DNA of 55,443 nucleotides, from NCBI GenBank assembly GCA_964399625.1, contig CAYNSB010000023.1, positions 1 to 55,443 on the forward strand. Direction: 5' to 3'. Shown piece after piece: positions 25,166 to 32,910 of this stretch. Origin of the DNA: CAYNSB01 sp964399625 (GTDB lineage Bacteria; Planctomycetota; Phycisphaerae; Phycisphaerales; UBA1924). The position numbers were made by a program, and so were the translations under genes. The stretch's first letter is position 1, and every line of letters begins with the position of its first letter. The notes under the pieces are model-generated. The model was not told the origin of the DNA. It made no database searches and saw nothing but the letters and a program-made list of their open reading frames with translations.

Positions 25166-26212
25166 ATGCACACGACCGGTTCGATCGCGAAGCTGCTGGG
25201 CGCCCGACTCGTCGGGCCGGGCTCGCTCCCGATCGACAAGCTCGAGACGTTGGAACTGGCCGATGAGCGCTCCCTGACGTTCGTGCGGAACGCGGGATTC
25301 GCCGCGGGGCTGCTGCGATCGCACGCCTGCGGCGCGCTGGTCTCAGAAGGAATCGAGCCCAAGGGCTTCGACACGACGCGCCGGGCGCTGCTGTACGTGC
25401 CCGACGCGGACCTGGCGCTGATCAAGGTCCTGCAGCTGCTCGCGCCGGCGCACGAGAAGCCCGCGCCGGGCGTGCACGCCAGCGCCGTGGTCAGCCTGGG
25501 CGCGACGGTGCATCCGAGCGCCTCGATCGGGCCGCTGTGCGTCGTCGCCGATGGCGCGCACGTGGACGCGGGCGCGGTGCTGGTCAGCTCGGTGAACGTG
25601 CGCGCCGGCGCCCGCGTGGGCGCGCACGCGACGCTGCACCCGGGCGTGGTGCTGGGCGAGCGCTGCCGCGTCGGGGCCCACTGCATCGTGCACTCGGGCG
25701 TGGTGCTGGGGGCCGACGGCTTCGGGTACCGCCCAAGCGAGGACGGCAAGGGGCTCACGAAGGTCCCGCACATCGGGATCGTCGACGTGCACGAGCACGT
25801 GGAGATCGGCGCGAACTCCTGCATCGATCGCGCCAAGTTCGGCGCGACCGTCGTGGGCGCGGGAACGAAGATCGACAACCTCGTGCAGATCGGGCACAAC
25901 TGCGTGATCGGGCGCGCCTGCGTGCTGTGCGGGCAGGTGGGGCTCGCGGGCTCGGTGACGCTGGGCGACGGCGTCATCCTCGCCGCCCGCGTGGGCATCG
26001 CGGACAACATCAGCGTGGGCGCGGGCGCCCGCATCGGCGCCGACTCGGGCGTGGCCAAGGACGTCCCCGCCGGCGAGACGTGGATCGGCGCCCCCGCCAT
26101 GCCCAAGCGTTCGATGATGCGCTCGTGGACCGCGATCCAGCGCCTTCCCGATCTCATCGAGCGCCTGCGCGAGCTCGAACGCCTCAGCGAGCGGGCGACG
26201 CCCGCCTCGTGA
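25166..26212 (+). CDS. lpxD: UDP-3-O-acylglucosamine N-acyltransferase
   Basis: Third step of lipid A synthesis: adds the N-linked 3-hydroxyacyl chain to UDP-3-O-acyl-glucosamine. The N-terminal uridine-binding domain (about 1-100) includes LETLELADERSLTFV. A left-handed beta-helix of hexapeptide repeats follows (about 105-310), with VVLGADGFGYRPS, NSCIDRAKFGATVVG and VQIGHNCVIG, the last holding the catalytic His. A C-terminal helix ends the protein. At 348 aa the length is normal. The start at 25166 (MHTTGSIAKLLGARLVG) fits the family; the 43 residues upstream do not. The stop overlaps the lpxC start (GTGA). TAGCAT at 25089-25094 may be a -10 element. Confidence 0.95.
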   Translation: MHTTGSIAKLLGARLVGPGSLPIDKLETLELADERSLTFVRNAGFAAGLLRSHACGALVSEGIEPKGFDTTRRALLYVPDADLALIKVLQLLAPAHEKPAPGVHASAVVSLGATVHPSASIGPLCVVADGAHVDAGAVLVSSVNVRAGARVGAHATLHPGVVLGERCRVGAHCIVHSGVVLGADGFGYRPSEDGKGLTKVPHIGIVDVHEHVEIGANSCIDRAKFGATVVGAGTKIDNLVQIGHNCVIGRACVLCGQVGLAGSVTLGDGVILAARVGIADNISVGAGARIGADSGVAKDVPAGETWIGAPAMPKRSMMRSWTAIQRLPDLIERLRELERLSERATPAS

Positions 26213-27114
26213 GCTCAACTTCTTCCCATCGTGTCCAGCGCTGCACCGTCGCCTTCGCCGCGGAGGTCAAGGGCGTCGGTCTGTTCTCGGCCAAGCCCGC
26301 GACGGTGCGCGTCCTCCCGGCCGACGCGGGCACGGGGCTCCGCTTCCGGCGCGTGGACGCCGCGGGCGCACCGGTGATCAAGGCCCACATCGACGCGCTC
26401 GCCGCGCAGCCCGAGGGCGTGCCCCCGCGCAACACCACGCTCGCGGGGCCCAAGGGCGTGCTCGTGATGACCAGCGAGCACGTGCTCTCGGCGCTGGCGG
26501 GCATCGGCATCACCGACGCGATCATCGAGCTCGACGGGCCCGAGGTCCCCATCGCGGACGGCAGCGCGCTCCCCTTCGCCCAGGAACTCGCGCCCGAGCC
26601 GATCGGCGACATGAACCCCCTCGTGCCGCTCGAGCCCGTGAGCGTCCGCTCGCAGGACGGCACCGCGACAATCACCGCCACGCCGCGCGTGCGCCCGGGG
26701 TGCTCGTACACCTACCACCTGGACTACGGCGAGGGCGCGCCGATCGCCAAGCAGAGCGCGACGTTCTCCCGCGGCATCGAGGCGCACATGGACTCGCGCG
26801 ACGATCCGTACTTCACGCAGGTCGCGCCCGCCCGCACGTTCTGCCTGGAGCACGAGGCCAAGGCCATGCGCGACTCGGGGCTCTTCAAGCACCTCTCGAC
26901 CAAGGACATGCTCGTGCTGGGCCCGAACGGTCCCATTGACAACGCGCTGCGGTTCGACAACGAGCCAGCACGCCACAAACTCCTGGACCTCATCGGCGAC
27001 CTGGCCCTCGTCGGCCGCCCCATCCAGGCGGACATCGTCGCGACGCGCTCCGGGCACGCGCTCAACCACGCGATGGCGCGGGCGCTCCTCGAGGCCGTGG
27101 ACTCCGCCTCATAA
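26209..27114 (+). CDS. lpxC: UDP-3-O-acyl-N-acetylglucosamine deacetylase
   Basis: Committed, zinc-dependent step of lipid A synthesis. The 301-residue protein has the zinc ligands and catalytic residues in place: TSEHVLSAL (His 91), RHKLLDLIGD (His 256 and Asp 260) and SGHALNH (catalytic His 283). Other family motifs are GVGLFSAKPATV, ELDGPEVPIADGSALPF and ARTFCLEHEAKAM. It starts with GTG 26209 overlapping the lpxD stop by 4 bp. In several phyla lpxC is fused to fabZ; here it ends after the deacetylase domain and no fabZ or lpxA follows in the window. Confidence 0.95.
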   Translation: MSSTSSHRVQRCTVAFAAEVKGVGLFSAKPATVRVLPADAGTGLRFRRVDAAGAPVIKAHIDALAAQPEGVPPRNTTLAGPKGVLVMTSEHVLSALAGIGITDAIIELDGPEVPIADGSALPFAQELAPEPIGDMNPLVPLEPVSVRSQDGTATITATPRVRPGCSYTYHLDYGEGAPIAKQSATFSRGIEAHMDSRDDPYFTQVAPARTFCLEHEAKAMRDSGLFKHLSTKDMLVLGPNGPIDNALRFDNEPARHKLLDLIGDLALVGRPIQADIVATRSGHALNHAMARALLEAVDSAS

Positions 27115-27180
27115 CACCGCGCCCCGCCCCGGGATCGACGCCCGAGCGTCCGCCGTTGGGCGGTGACCGCCGGCTCCTGC

Positions 27181-27209
27181 TTGGTGATCGGCCGTGCGCG
27201 CGGTAGGCT
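27181..27209 (+). promoter_or_regulatory. Promoter candidate upstream of the lipoprotein-prepilin operon
   Basis: TTGGTG (27181-27186), 17-bp spacer, TAGGCT (27204-27209). The GTG start at 27298, with AAAGGGG upstream, follows after a leader of about 80 nt. Confidence 0.5.
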
Positions 27210-27297
27210 TGCCCCGCCCCCCAACGAGACGCGCACGAGCGAACGGCGGTGTCGCCGGAATCGCGCGTGCGATTGGAGTCGAACAAAGGGGGGTCGC

Positions 27298-27900
27298 GTG
27301 AAGAGTGCGAACGTGCGGAGGGTGATCGGGTCGGCGGCAACGGCGTTTCTGGTCTTCTTTCTGGGCGGGTGCGCGGATTGGTCGAGGCTGGAGCAGGCCC
27401 AGGAAAGGGCCCACCGCCTCGCGACGGAGCTGCACCAGCAGCGCGAGCGGGCCGAGCAGAAGGCGAGCGACGCGGAGCGGGCCGCCCCCGGCGCCCCGGA
27501 GACCGCAGAACTGAAGAATCTCGTGGAGCGTCTGAAAGTGGAGGAGTCGGCGGCCCAACAAGCGAGCAGGGAGCTCGACGTGCTGATCCAGCGAGCCAAG
27601 GGCGATCCCAGGGACCCCATCGGTCAGACGGTGGGCGCGATCGCTCCGTGGCTGCCCGATCCCGTGCGCGTCCCCTTCGCGCTGGGCACGGCGCTGGCGC
27701 TCTCGCTCGCGCGTGCGGCCCAGCTCAAGCGCGCGGGGCTCTCCATCGCGCAGGGGCTCGAGCGCGCCATGGACACGGACGAGCAGTTCCGCCAGCGGTT
27801 CAACGCGCACGCGCAGACCTTCCGCGACATCCAGACGTCCACGGCCCAGCGCCTCGTGGACGTCGCCCAGGGCAAGGCGCACGCGAGCCTTCCCGTATGA
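27298..27900 (+). CDS. Coiled-coil lipoprotein, function unknown
   Basis: A 200-residue protein beginning at GTG 27298 (MKSANVRRVIGSAATAFLVFFLGGC), with an AAAGGGG Shine-Dalgarno and lipobox LGGC. Residues about 28-100 form a heptad-rich coiled coil (RLEQAQERAHRLATELHQQRERAEQ). A short hydrophobic segment follows (VRVPFALGTALALSLARAA). The frame extends upstream to 27163 but that part is not signal-like. It overlaps the next prepilin gene by 4 bp (ATGA), so the two are translationally coupled. The combination of lipoprotein, pseudopilin and membrane protein suggests an envelope assembly unit, but no known operon matches. Confidence 0.8.
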   Translation: MKSANVRRVIGSAATAFLVFFLGGCADWSRLEQAQERAHRLATELHQQRERAEQKASDAERAAPGAPETAELKNLVERLKVEESAAQQASRELDVLIQRAKGDPRDPIGQTVGAIAPWLPDPVRVPFALGTALALSLARAAQLKRAGLSIAQGLERAMDTDEQFRQRFNAHAQTFRDIQTSTAQRLVDVAQGKAHASLPV

Positions 27901-28595
27901 CGCGCTCCAACCACAACGCCGCGCGCGCCTTCACGCTCATCGAGCTGCTCGTGGTCATCTCGATCATCGCGCTGCTGATCGGCATCACTCTGCCGGCCCT
28001 GGCCGGGGCGCGGGAGAACGCGCGCAACGTGAAGTGCCGGGCGAACCTGCGATCGCTCGGGCAGGCGTTCCAGATGTACCTCGACCAGGAGAGCAAGGGC
28101 ATCTTCGCGCGGGCGTACCCGCTGCACGATGCGCCCAGGAACGAGCCGTCGCTCCTGGACATCATCCCCAAGTACCTGAGCGTGGACGTGCCCCGCCACG
28201 AGATCGAGGGCGATGCCGCGTCGTCGTTCATCGTCGCGGACGTGTTCAAGTGCCCGGCGGACAAGGTCGGCGACAGCAAGGACCCGCGCCCGACCTGGGA
28301 ACAATTGGGGAGCAGCTACGAGTACCTTCCCGGCACGTACATGTACATCCTCAACCTGTTCACGACGGTGAAGGAACCGGCCGTGGGCGTGACCAAGGCC
28401 TACGAGAACAACCGCAACTGGGGCATCTTCGTGGACGCGGGCTCCTGGCACAACGTCCGCGGGGCCGGCTCCAAGCAGAACGCGGTGTTCTGGAGCGACT
28501 ACCGCGTGGACTGGTTCACGGCCCCGGTGGGACCGGAGCTGGGCAAGTTCGCGGCCGATGTGTTCAAGTACGGCGGCAAGCTGGGCCTGCCCTGA
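27897..28595 (+). CDS. Prepilin-like protein
   Basis: A 232-residue pseudopilin-like protein. Near its N-terminus ARAFTLIELLVVISIIALLIG is a textbook prepilin peptidase and methylation site with its assembly helix, then LAGARENARNVKCRANLRSLGQAFQMYLDQ. The C-terminal domain is short and has KCPADKVGD and a large aromatic content (SSYEYLPGTYMYILNLF). ATG 27897 overlaps the lipoprotein stop. It is more divergent than the three tandem prepilins at 34270-37446. It is probably assembled or presented by the type II secretion or type IV pilus machinery, which is not in the window. Confidence 0.85.
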   Translation: MTRSNHNAARAFTLIELLVVISIIALLIGITLPALAGARENARNVKCRANLRSLGQAFQMYLDQESKGIFARAYPLHDAPRNEPSLLDIIPKYLSVDVPRHEIEGDAASSFIVADVFKCPADKVGDSKDPRPTWEQLGSSYEYLPGTYMYILNLFTTVKEPAVGVTKAYENNRNWGIFVDAGSWHNVRGAGSKQNAVFWSDYRVDWFTAPVGPELGKFAADVFKYGGKLGLP

Positions 28596-28617
28596 GGCGA
28601 GCGAGCGGAGCGCGACC

Positions 28618-29457
28618 ATGAGCGAGGCAGTGCACGCGGGTGAAACGGTGGGCGGGGCGGGGGCGTTCGGCGACCTGATCGCCGAGGCCGATCGCCAGCG
28701 CGCGGGCGGACGAGCGGGCGCTCGGGGTCCGCGCCGAGCCATGACCGTGGCGGACCTGCGCACCCTGCTGCGCGATCGCCTGTGGAGCACCGGGCCCAAG
28801 CGCAAGCGCACGTCGATCGTCGCGGCGGCGCTGGCCCTGGCGCTGGGGGGCGGGGCGTTCTGGCTCTGGGGGCCCATGTCCAGGCCCGACTACCAGAAGG
28901 ACAACATCCGGCGCGTGATGAGCTACACGCTGCTCACGGACCGCTTCAACCAGCTGCCGGTGGAGGAGCGGCTCAAGCTCATCGGGCAGCTCGTGCAGCG
29001 GTTCAAGGGCATGTCCTCGTCGGAGTCGGCGCTGCTCGCGTCGTTCGCCGCGGGCATCGCGGGCAAGGCCCGCCAGCAGGTGGAGGAGAACGCCTCTCGC
29101 CTCATGATCGACGTGTGGGACAAGTACGCCAGCGAGTACGCCAAGGTGGGCCAGGGCGATCGCGGCGCGTTCCTCGATAAGACCATCGTCGACATGCAGA
29201 AGATGATGGAGGGGCTGGGCGGCACGCCTCGCGACATCAGCGACGAGCAGCGCCTGAGCGAGATGAAGCAGCAGGCCCAGAACGATCAGAAGCGCATGGG
29301 CCAGCAGGGCGGCATGCCCACCCAGGCCATGGGACGCATGATGGAAGTGATGCGCTCGAACATCGGCTCGCACGCCTCGCCCGCCCAGCGCGCACGCGGG
29401 CTGGCGATGATGGGCGACATGGTCAAGCACCTGCGCGGGCAGGACGGCGGCAACTAG
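28618..29457 (+). CDS. Single-pass membrane protein, function unknown
   Basis: A 279-residue protein, third in the operon starting at 27298. One membrane helix is predicted at about residues 64-81 (TSIVAAALALALGGGAFWLWG). The N-terminal 60 residues are basic and Gly/Ala/Arg-rich. The C-terminal 190 residues are helical and rich in Met and Gln (LSEMKQQAQNDQKRMGQQGGM, AMGRMMEVMRS), with a segment YTLLTDRFNQLPVEERLKLIGQLVQ that recalls planctomycete proteins of unknown function. ATG 28618 follows a GCGGAGCG sequence. It converges on the SOUL gene with 7 bp between stops. Confidence 0.78.
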   Translation: MSEAVHAGETVGGAGAFGDLIAEADRQRAGGRAGARGPRRAMTVADLRTLLRDRLWSTGPKRKRTSIVAAALALALGGGAFWLWGPMSRPDYQKDNIRRVMSYTLLTDRFNQLPVEERLKLIGQLVQRFKGMSSSESALLASFAAGIAGKARQQVEENASRLMIDVWDKYASEYAKVGQGDRGAFLDKTIVDMQKMMEGLGGTPRDISDEQRLSEMKQQAQNDQKRMGQQGGMPTQAMGRMMEVMRSNIGSHASPAQRARGLAMMGDMVKHLRGQDGGN

Positions 29458-29464
29458 CGCCCGC

Positions 29465-30310
29465 TCACGGACGGTCAGCGGGCTTGGGAGAATCCGCGCT
29501 CCCCGCGCCGGCCTTGGCACGCACGGGGAGCTGCACCTCGAGCCACTTGCGCGAAGGGAAGAGCGAGGGCCCGTTGTAGAAGAACGCCCGCGGAGCGCCC
29601 GCGCGCTCCCACTCCGGGTGGATCTGCAGCCACGCCTCGAGCTTCGCCAGATGCTTCTGCACGGCGTCGGTCTCGTACGAGCCCTTGGCGCCCAGCGCGA
29701 GCACGATGAGCGGCTGCGTGTCGCGGACCTGCACGCGGTCGTCCTTCTCATCGACGCCGGTGGGATGCAGGTCCGGCGTTCGGTACAGGAACGACATGGT
29801 CCACGTGCTCGTGCGTCCCTCGGGCGTGAGGTCCTGGTAGTCCATCTCGACGGGCGAGGTCATCTCGATCTTGTTGCGCTGGATGTGGCGGAACAGGGGG
29901 AAGAACCCGCCGTTGGCGTCGGGCGTGCCGGGCTTGGCGAACTCCGCGCGACGAACGGAGGGGTACTTCTTCGCCTCGATGCACCCCGGCGGCGTGGGCG
30001 CGGGATAGCCGACGGGCAACGGCGTGTCGATGTTCTGCTGTCCGCAGGACCATCCGCGGTTCTCATCGAACGTGGCGCGGATCTGGGCGTCGCCCTTGAG
30101 CCGCAGCACGGTCTCCTTCGAGGCGATGAAGTCCTGGGGCGTCATGGCCGGGGCGGTGCTTTCGGTTGTGCCGGCCGGGGCGGTCGCGGCGGCCTTGGCG
30201 ACGGCGGATGGCGTGTCGGATGGGTCCGGGTCGCCGGCGCAGGCACTGGCCAGGCCCATCGCGGGGGCCAGGAACGTGAGCAACGAGATCGATCGCTTCG
30301 AGAATGGCAT
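29465..30310 (-). CDS. SOUL-family heme-binding-like lipoprotein
   Basis: A 281-residue exported protein. The N-terminus MPFSKRSISLLTFLAPAMGLASAC ends in a lipobox-like LASAC. After an Ala/Thr/Pro-rich linker, the domain shows SOUL (HBP/SOUL) features: FFPLFRHIQRNKIEMTSPVEMDY, TWTMSFLYRTPDLHPTG and LQIHPEWERAGAPRAFFYNGPSLFP, which ends the domain. An Arg in the 'FRHIQRNKI' helix occupies the usual ligand area. Eukaryotic members bind heme or tetrapyrroles; bacterial ones are less defined. The start at 30310 is chosen over 30445 because the signal sequence begins there. It is transcribed divergently from ppk2. Confidence 0.85.
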   Translation of the reverse strand: MPFSKRSISLLTFLAPAMGLASACAGDPDPSDTPSAVAKAAATAPAGTTESTAPAMTPQDFIASKETVLRLKGDAQIRATFDENRGWSCGQQNIDTPLPVGYPAPTPPGCIEAKKYPSVRRAEFAKPGTPDANGGFFPLFRHIQRNKIEMTSPVEMDYQDLTPEGRTSTWTMSFLYRTPDLHPTGVDEKDDRVQVRDTQPLIVLALGAKGSYETDAVQKHLAKLEAWLQIHPEWERAGAPRAFFYNGPSLFPSRKWLEVQLPVRAKAGAGSADSPKPADRP

Positions 30311-30420
30311 GGTGACGCGCTCCGGGATTGGTGGTAGATTCGATCCCGGCGTCTGGCGCGATTCAGCGCGACCGAGAGCCGCCCCCCACTCTTGCCCGCC
30401 CAACCGAGGACACGCGCTCC

Positions 30421-31314
30421 ATGCCCGCGAAGAAGCCCGCAACATCCCCCGCCCGCCGCGATGCGCAGCCCCGCTCCAACGGCTCGCGCCTGAGCAACCA
30501 CGATGTGCTCGCCCGGATCGAGCGCCTTCGTGTCAAGCCCGACTCGCGCGTGGATCTCTCCGCGATCGATCCCGACGACAAGCTCGGCTTGGAAAAGGAA
30601 GACGCGGGCGCGATCCTCGCGGAGAACGTCGCGGCGATGGCCGAGCTGCACGAGCTGCTCTGGGCGAGCAACGCGCGCTCGCTCCTCGTGGTGCTGCAAG
30701 GGATGGACACGAGCGGCAAGGACGGCGTGATCAAGCACTGCCTGAGTGGGCTCAACCCGCAGGGGTGCAGGGTGGTGAGCTTCAAGGTGCCAAGCGCGGA
30801 GGAGGCGGACCACGACTTCTTGTGGCGGGTGCACAAGGCCGTGCCGGGCAAGGGCGAGATCGGCATCTTCAATCGCAGCCACTACGAGGGCGTGCTGGTG
30901 GAGCGCGTGCTGGACCTGACGCCGGCGAAGGTGTGGAAGCAGCGGTACAACCAGATCAACGAGTTCGAGGAGCTGCTGAGCGAGAGCGGCACGCGCGTCG
31001 TGAAGTTCTTCCTGCACATCAGCAAGGACGAGCAGAAGGCGCGCCTCGAGGAGCGACTGAAGGACCCGAGCAAGAACTGGAAGTTCGATGCGCACGACCT
31101 GGCGACGCGGGCCAAGTGGGATGAGTACATGGAGGCGTTCGAGGAGGCGCTGAGCCGGACGTCCCGGGAGATCTCGCCTTGGTACGTGATCCCCGCGAAC
31201 CGCAAGTGGGCGCGGAACGTCGCGGCGAGCTCGATCATCCGGCACGAGCTGGCGTCGATGGGGCTGAAGTGGCCCAGGCCGAGGGTGGATCTGGGGAAGA
31301 TCAGGATCTTGTGA
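30421..31314 (+). CDS. ppk2: Polyphosphate kinase 2 family protein
   Basis: Transfers phosphate between polyphosphate and nucleotides. The 297-residue protein has Walker A GMDTSGKDG, Walker B-like NRSHYEGVLVERV and the basic lid region (KDPSKNWKFDAHDLATRAKWDEYMEAFEEAL), and ends with TSREISPWYVIPANRKWARN. The subclass (AMP or ADP as acceptor) cannot be fixed by eye. ATG 30421 has GAGGA upstream. Its last 32 nt, including the stop codon, occur again at 31774-31805 downstream of the next gene; the encoded tail is VDLGKIRIL here and VDLGKIRIV in the copy. Confidence 0.93.
   Translation: MPAKKPATSPARRDAQPRSNGSRLSNHDVLARIERLRVKPDSRVDLSAIDPDDKLGLEKEDAGAILAENVAAMAELHELLWASNARSLLVVLQGMDTSGKDGVIKHCLSGLNPQGCRVVSFKVPSAEEADHDFLWRVHKAVPGKGEIGIFNRSHYEGVLVERVLDLTPAKVWKQRYNQINEFEELLSESGTRVVKFFLHISKDEQKARLEERLKDPSKNWKFDAHDLATRAKWDEYMEAFEEALSRTSREISPWYVIPANRKWARNVAASSIIRHELASMGLKWPRPRVDLGKIRIL
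31283..31314 (+). repeat. 32-bp direct repeat, left copy (3' end of ppk2)
   Basis: Identical to 31774-31805 at 30 of 32 positions. It includes the ppk2 stop codon. The two copies are 491 bp apart and flank the TPR gene. Confidence 0.85.
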
Positions 31315-31370
31315 CAACGCAAGCCAGGTGGCGATCGCACGCGCGGCGCGCGCTTGCCAGGAGCCCGTGC

Positions 31371-31772
31371 ATGGACTCGCAAGACGGTGATGTTCGTCCG
31401 GACGAAGAACTGGATGCCCCTGACGAGTCGCTCCAGTTGTTCTACGACGGAGGCGAGTCGCTCAAGGCCGGCGATCTCGCACGCGCGCTCGCGCTGCTGT
31501 CGCGCTCATGGGAGATCCGTCCGCACGCCAAGACCGCGTACCTGATCTCTCGCGTGCATGTCCTTCGAGGTGACGCCGAGCGCGCGCGAGACTGGGCGCA
31601 TCGGTCGTACGTCGAGAATCCGCGCCATAACCAGATTGCTGTGCATTTCGCCGAGGTTCTTCGTGCGGCCGGCGATCTCGCCACGGCTGAGCAAATCGCA
31701 CGACAGGTCCTGGCCCGATCCGGCGATTACGCGCCCGCTCGGAAGGTGCTTGCCGGGTTGGGACTCTCGTGA
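31371..31772 (+). CDS. Small TPR-like protein
   Basis: A 133-residue cytoplasmic protein with tandem helical pairs of tetratricopeptide type: YDGGESLKAGDLARALALLSRS, AKTAYLISRVHVLRGDAERARDWA, RHNQIAVHFAEVLRAAGDLATAEQIA and GDYAPARKVLAGLG. The start at ATG 31371 has AGGAG 8 nt upstream. An acidic N-terminal tail precedes the repeats. The gene lies exactly within a 491-bp segment bounded by 32-bp direct repeats derived from the ppk2 3' end, so it may be an acquired or transposed unit. Its partner is unknown. Confidence 0.8.
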   Translation: MDSQDGDVRPDEELDAPDESLQLFYDGGESLKAGDLARALALLSRSWEIRPHAKTAYLISRVHVLRGDAERARDWAHRSYVENPRHNQIAVHFAEVLRAAGDLATAEQIARQVLARSGDYAPARKVLAGLGLS

Positions 31773-31773
31773 T

Positions 31774-31805
31774 GGGTCGATCTGGGGAAGATCAGGATCG
31801 TGTGA
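31774..31805 (+). repeat. 32-bp direct repeat, right copy
   Basis: Second copy of the ppk2 terminal sequence, beginning right after the TPR stop codon. It still contains an in-frame TGA. A GC-rich hairpin without a T-run follows (31811-31834). Confidence 0.85.
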
Positions 31806-31860
31806 TTTGCGGCGCCCCCCGGGGGCGAGGCGCCCACGGCAGCGGATTCAACGGGTTCTG

Positions 31861-31866
31861 TATACT
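31861..31866 (+). promoter_or_regulatory. Candidate -10 element of a leaderless promoter (SPFH gene)
   Basis: TATACT, then GCGCCG, then ATG 31873. The predicted transcription start falls on the A of the start codon; there is no Shine-Dalgarno. Confidence 0.55.
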
Positions 31867-31872
31867 GCGCCG

Positions 31873-32796
31873 ATGGCGACAATCTCACGATTTCTCGGCG
31901 TTCGTCACCTTCGCGCGGACCCGAACCAGTTCATCCTCCACTATCGCGGCGGGGGCGTCGTTCGTCGCGGGGCGGGGATCTCGTACTGGTTCTTCCCGCT
32001 GTCGTCGGCGATCGCGCAGATTCCCGTCGAGGACTGCGAGACGACGGTGATGATCCGCGAGCGCACGGCCGACATGCAGGAAGTCGCGGTGCAGTGCACG
32101 ATCGTGTACCGCTTCGTGGATCCCGAGCGTTCGGCGTCTCGCGCGAACTTCACGATCTCGCTGGCCACGGGCAACTGGATCGAGAAGCCACTGGAACGGA
32201 TCGCGACGTTCTGGGCGCAGCGCGTGCGCGACCCGGTCCGCGCGCGTGTCGCCCCGATGCCGATCGGCGAGTCCATCCGATCAGGGGCCGAGTCCATCCG
32301 CGCGGCGTTGCGGGACGCGCTCACGGCCGATGGCGAGGTCGGCGCGATGGGTTTGGGGGTGGTGGGCGTGTCGATCGACCAGATCAGCCCGCCGGCGGAC
32401 CTGGGCAAGGCCCTGGAAACCCCGACGCGCGAGGCGATCCAGCAGAAGGCGGACGAGGCGATGTTCCAGCGGCGCGCGCTGGCGGTCGAGAAGGAGCGAG
32501 CGATCAAGGAGAACGAGCTGGCGACGCAGGTCGAGCTCGCCAGGCGGCAGGAGGAGATGATCCGCCTGCACAACGCCAACGCGTTGCTGGAGGCCAAGGG
32601 CAAGGCCGAGAGCGACCTCGCGCACGCGCGGGCGGAGCTGGAGCGATCGTCGCTGGTCGCCGAGGGTTACGCGAAGGATGTGCGCGCCAAGGCCTCGGGC
32701 GATGCCGAGGCGCGACGTCTGCTGGGCGAGGCCGAGGCGGGCGCCGAGGCCGCGAGAGCTCAGGCGCTGCGGGACACGCCGGCGCACGTGCTCTGA
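31873..32796 (+). CDS. SPFH/Band 7 domain protein, interrupted by an in-frame TGA
   Basis: A 307-residue protein of the stomatin/prohibitin/flotillin/HflK superfamily. The SPFH domain covers about residues 15-190 (VVRRGAGISYWFFPLSSAIAQIPVED, QEVAVQCTIVYRFVDPERS, GVVGVSIDQISPPADLGKALETPTREAIQQKADEA). A long coiled coil follows (about 195-295; KERAIKENELATQVELARRQEE). No strong N-terminal membrane helix is seen. The frame stops at TGA 32794-32796, but translation of the same frame beyond it gives 37 more residues that look like the usual C-terminus of this subfamily (KVEHLTITPDTLGQAL). Either the gene is truncated by a point mutation, or the stop is read through. ATG 31873 has no Shine-Dalgarno and lies 6 nt after TATACT. 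Confidence 0.85.
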   Translation: MATISRFLGVRHLRADPNQFILHYRGGGVVRRGAGISYWFFPLSSAIAQIPVEDCETTVMIRERTADMQEVAVQCTIVYRFVDPERSASRANFTISLATGNWIEKPLERIATFWAQRVRDPVRARVAPMPIGESIRSGAESIRAALRDALTADGEVGAMGLGVVGVSIDQISPPADLGKALETPTREAIQQKADEAMFQRRALAVEKERAIKENELATQVELARRQEEMIRLHNANALLEAKGKAESDLAHARAELERSSLVAEGYAKDVRAKASGDAEARRLLGEAEAGAEAARAQALRDTPAHVL

Positions 32797-32910
32797 GCGA
32801 TGGCGGCCCAGCGCGTGGGCGAGAAGATCAGCAAGGTGGAGCACCTGACGATCACGCCCGACACGCTCGGCCAGGCGCTGGGACGCGTGATCCGCGGTGA
32901 GCCGTCGTGA
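32797..32910 (+). pseudogene. Displaced C-terminal codons of the SPFH gene
   Basis: The SPFH frame continues after the TGA as AMAAQRVGEKISKVEHLTIT, then PDTLGQALGRVIRGEPS, and ends at TGA 32908-32910, which overlaps the start of the next gene (GTGA). The HLTITPDTLGQAL pattern is the expected end of SPFH proteins of this type (from memory of the family). An ATG at 32800 could restart translation and give a separate 36-residue peptide. Confidence 0.6.

Noticed and set aside
31811..31834. GC-rich hairpin after the second 32-bp repeat as a terminator
   Set aside because: The GGCGCC arms pair well, but no T-run follows.
32794..32796. TGA in the SPFH gene read as selenocysteine
   Set aside because: No SECIS-like hairpin is seen just after the codon, and this is not a redox site of the family. 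A nonsense change, sequencing error or readthrough is simpler.
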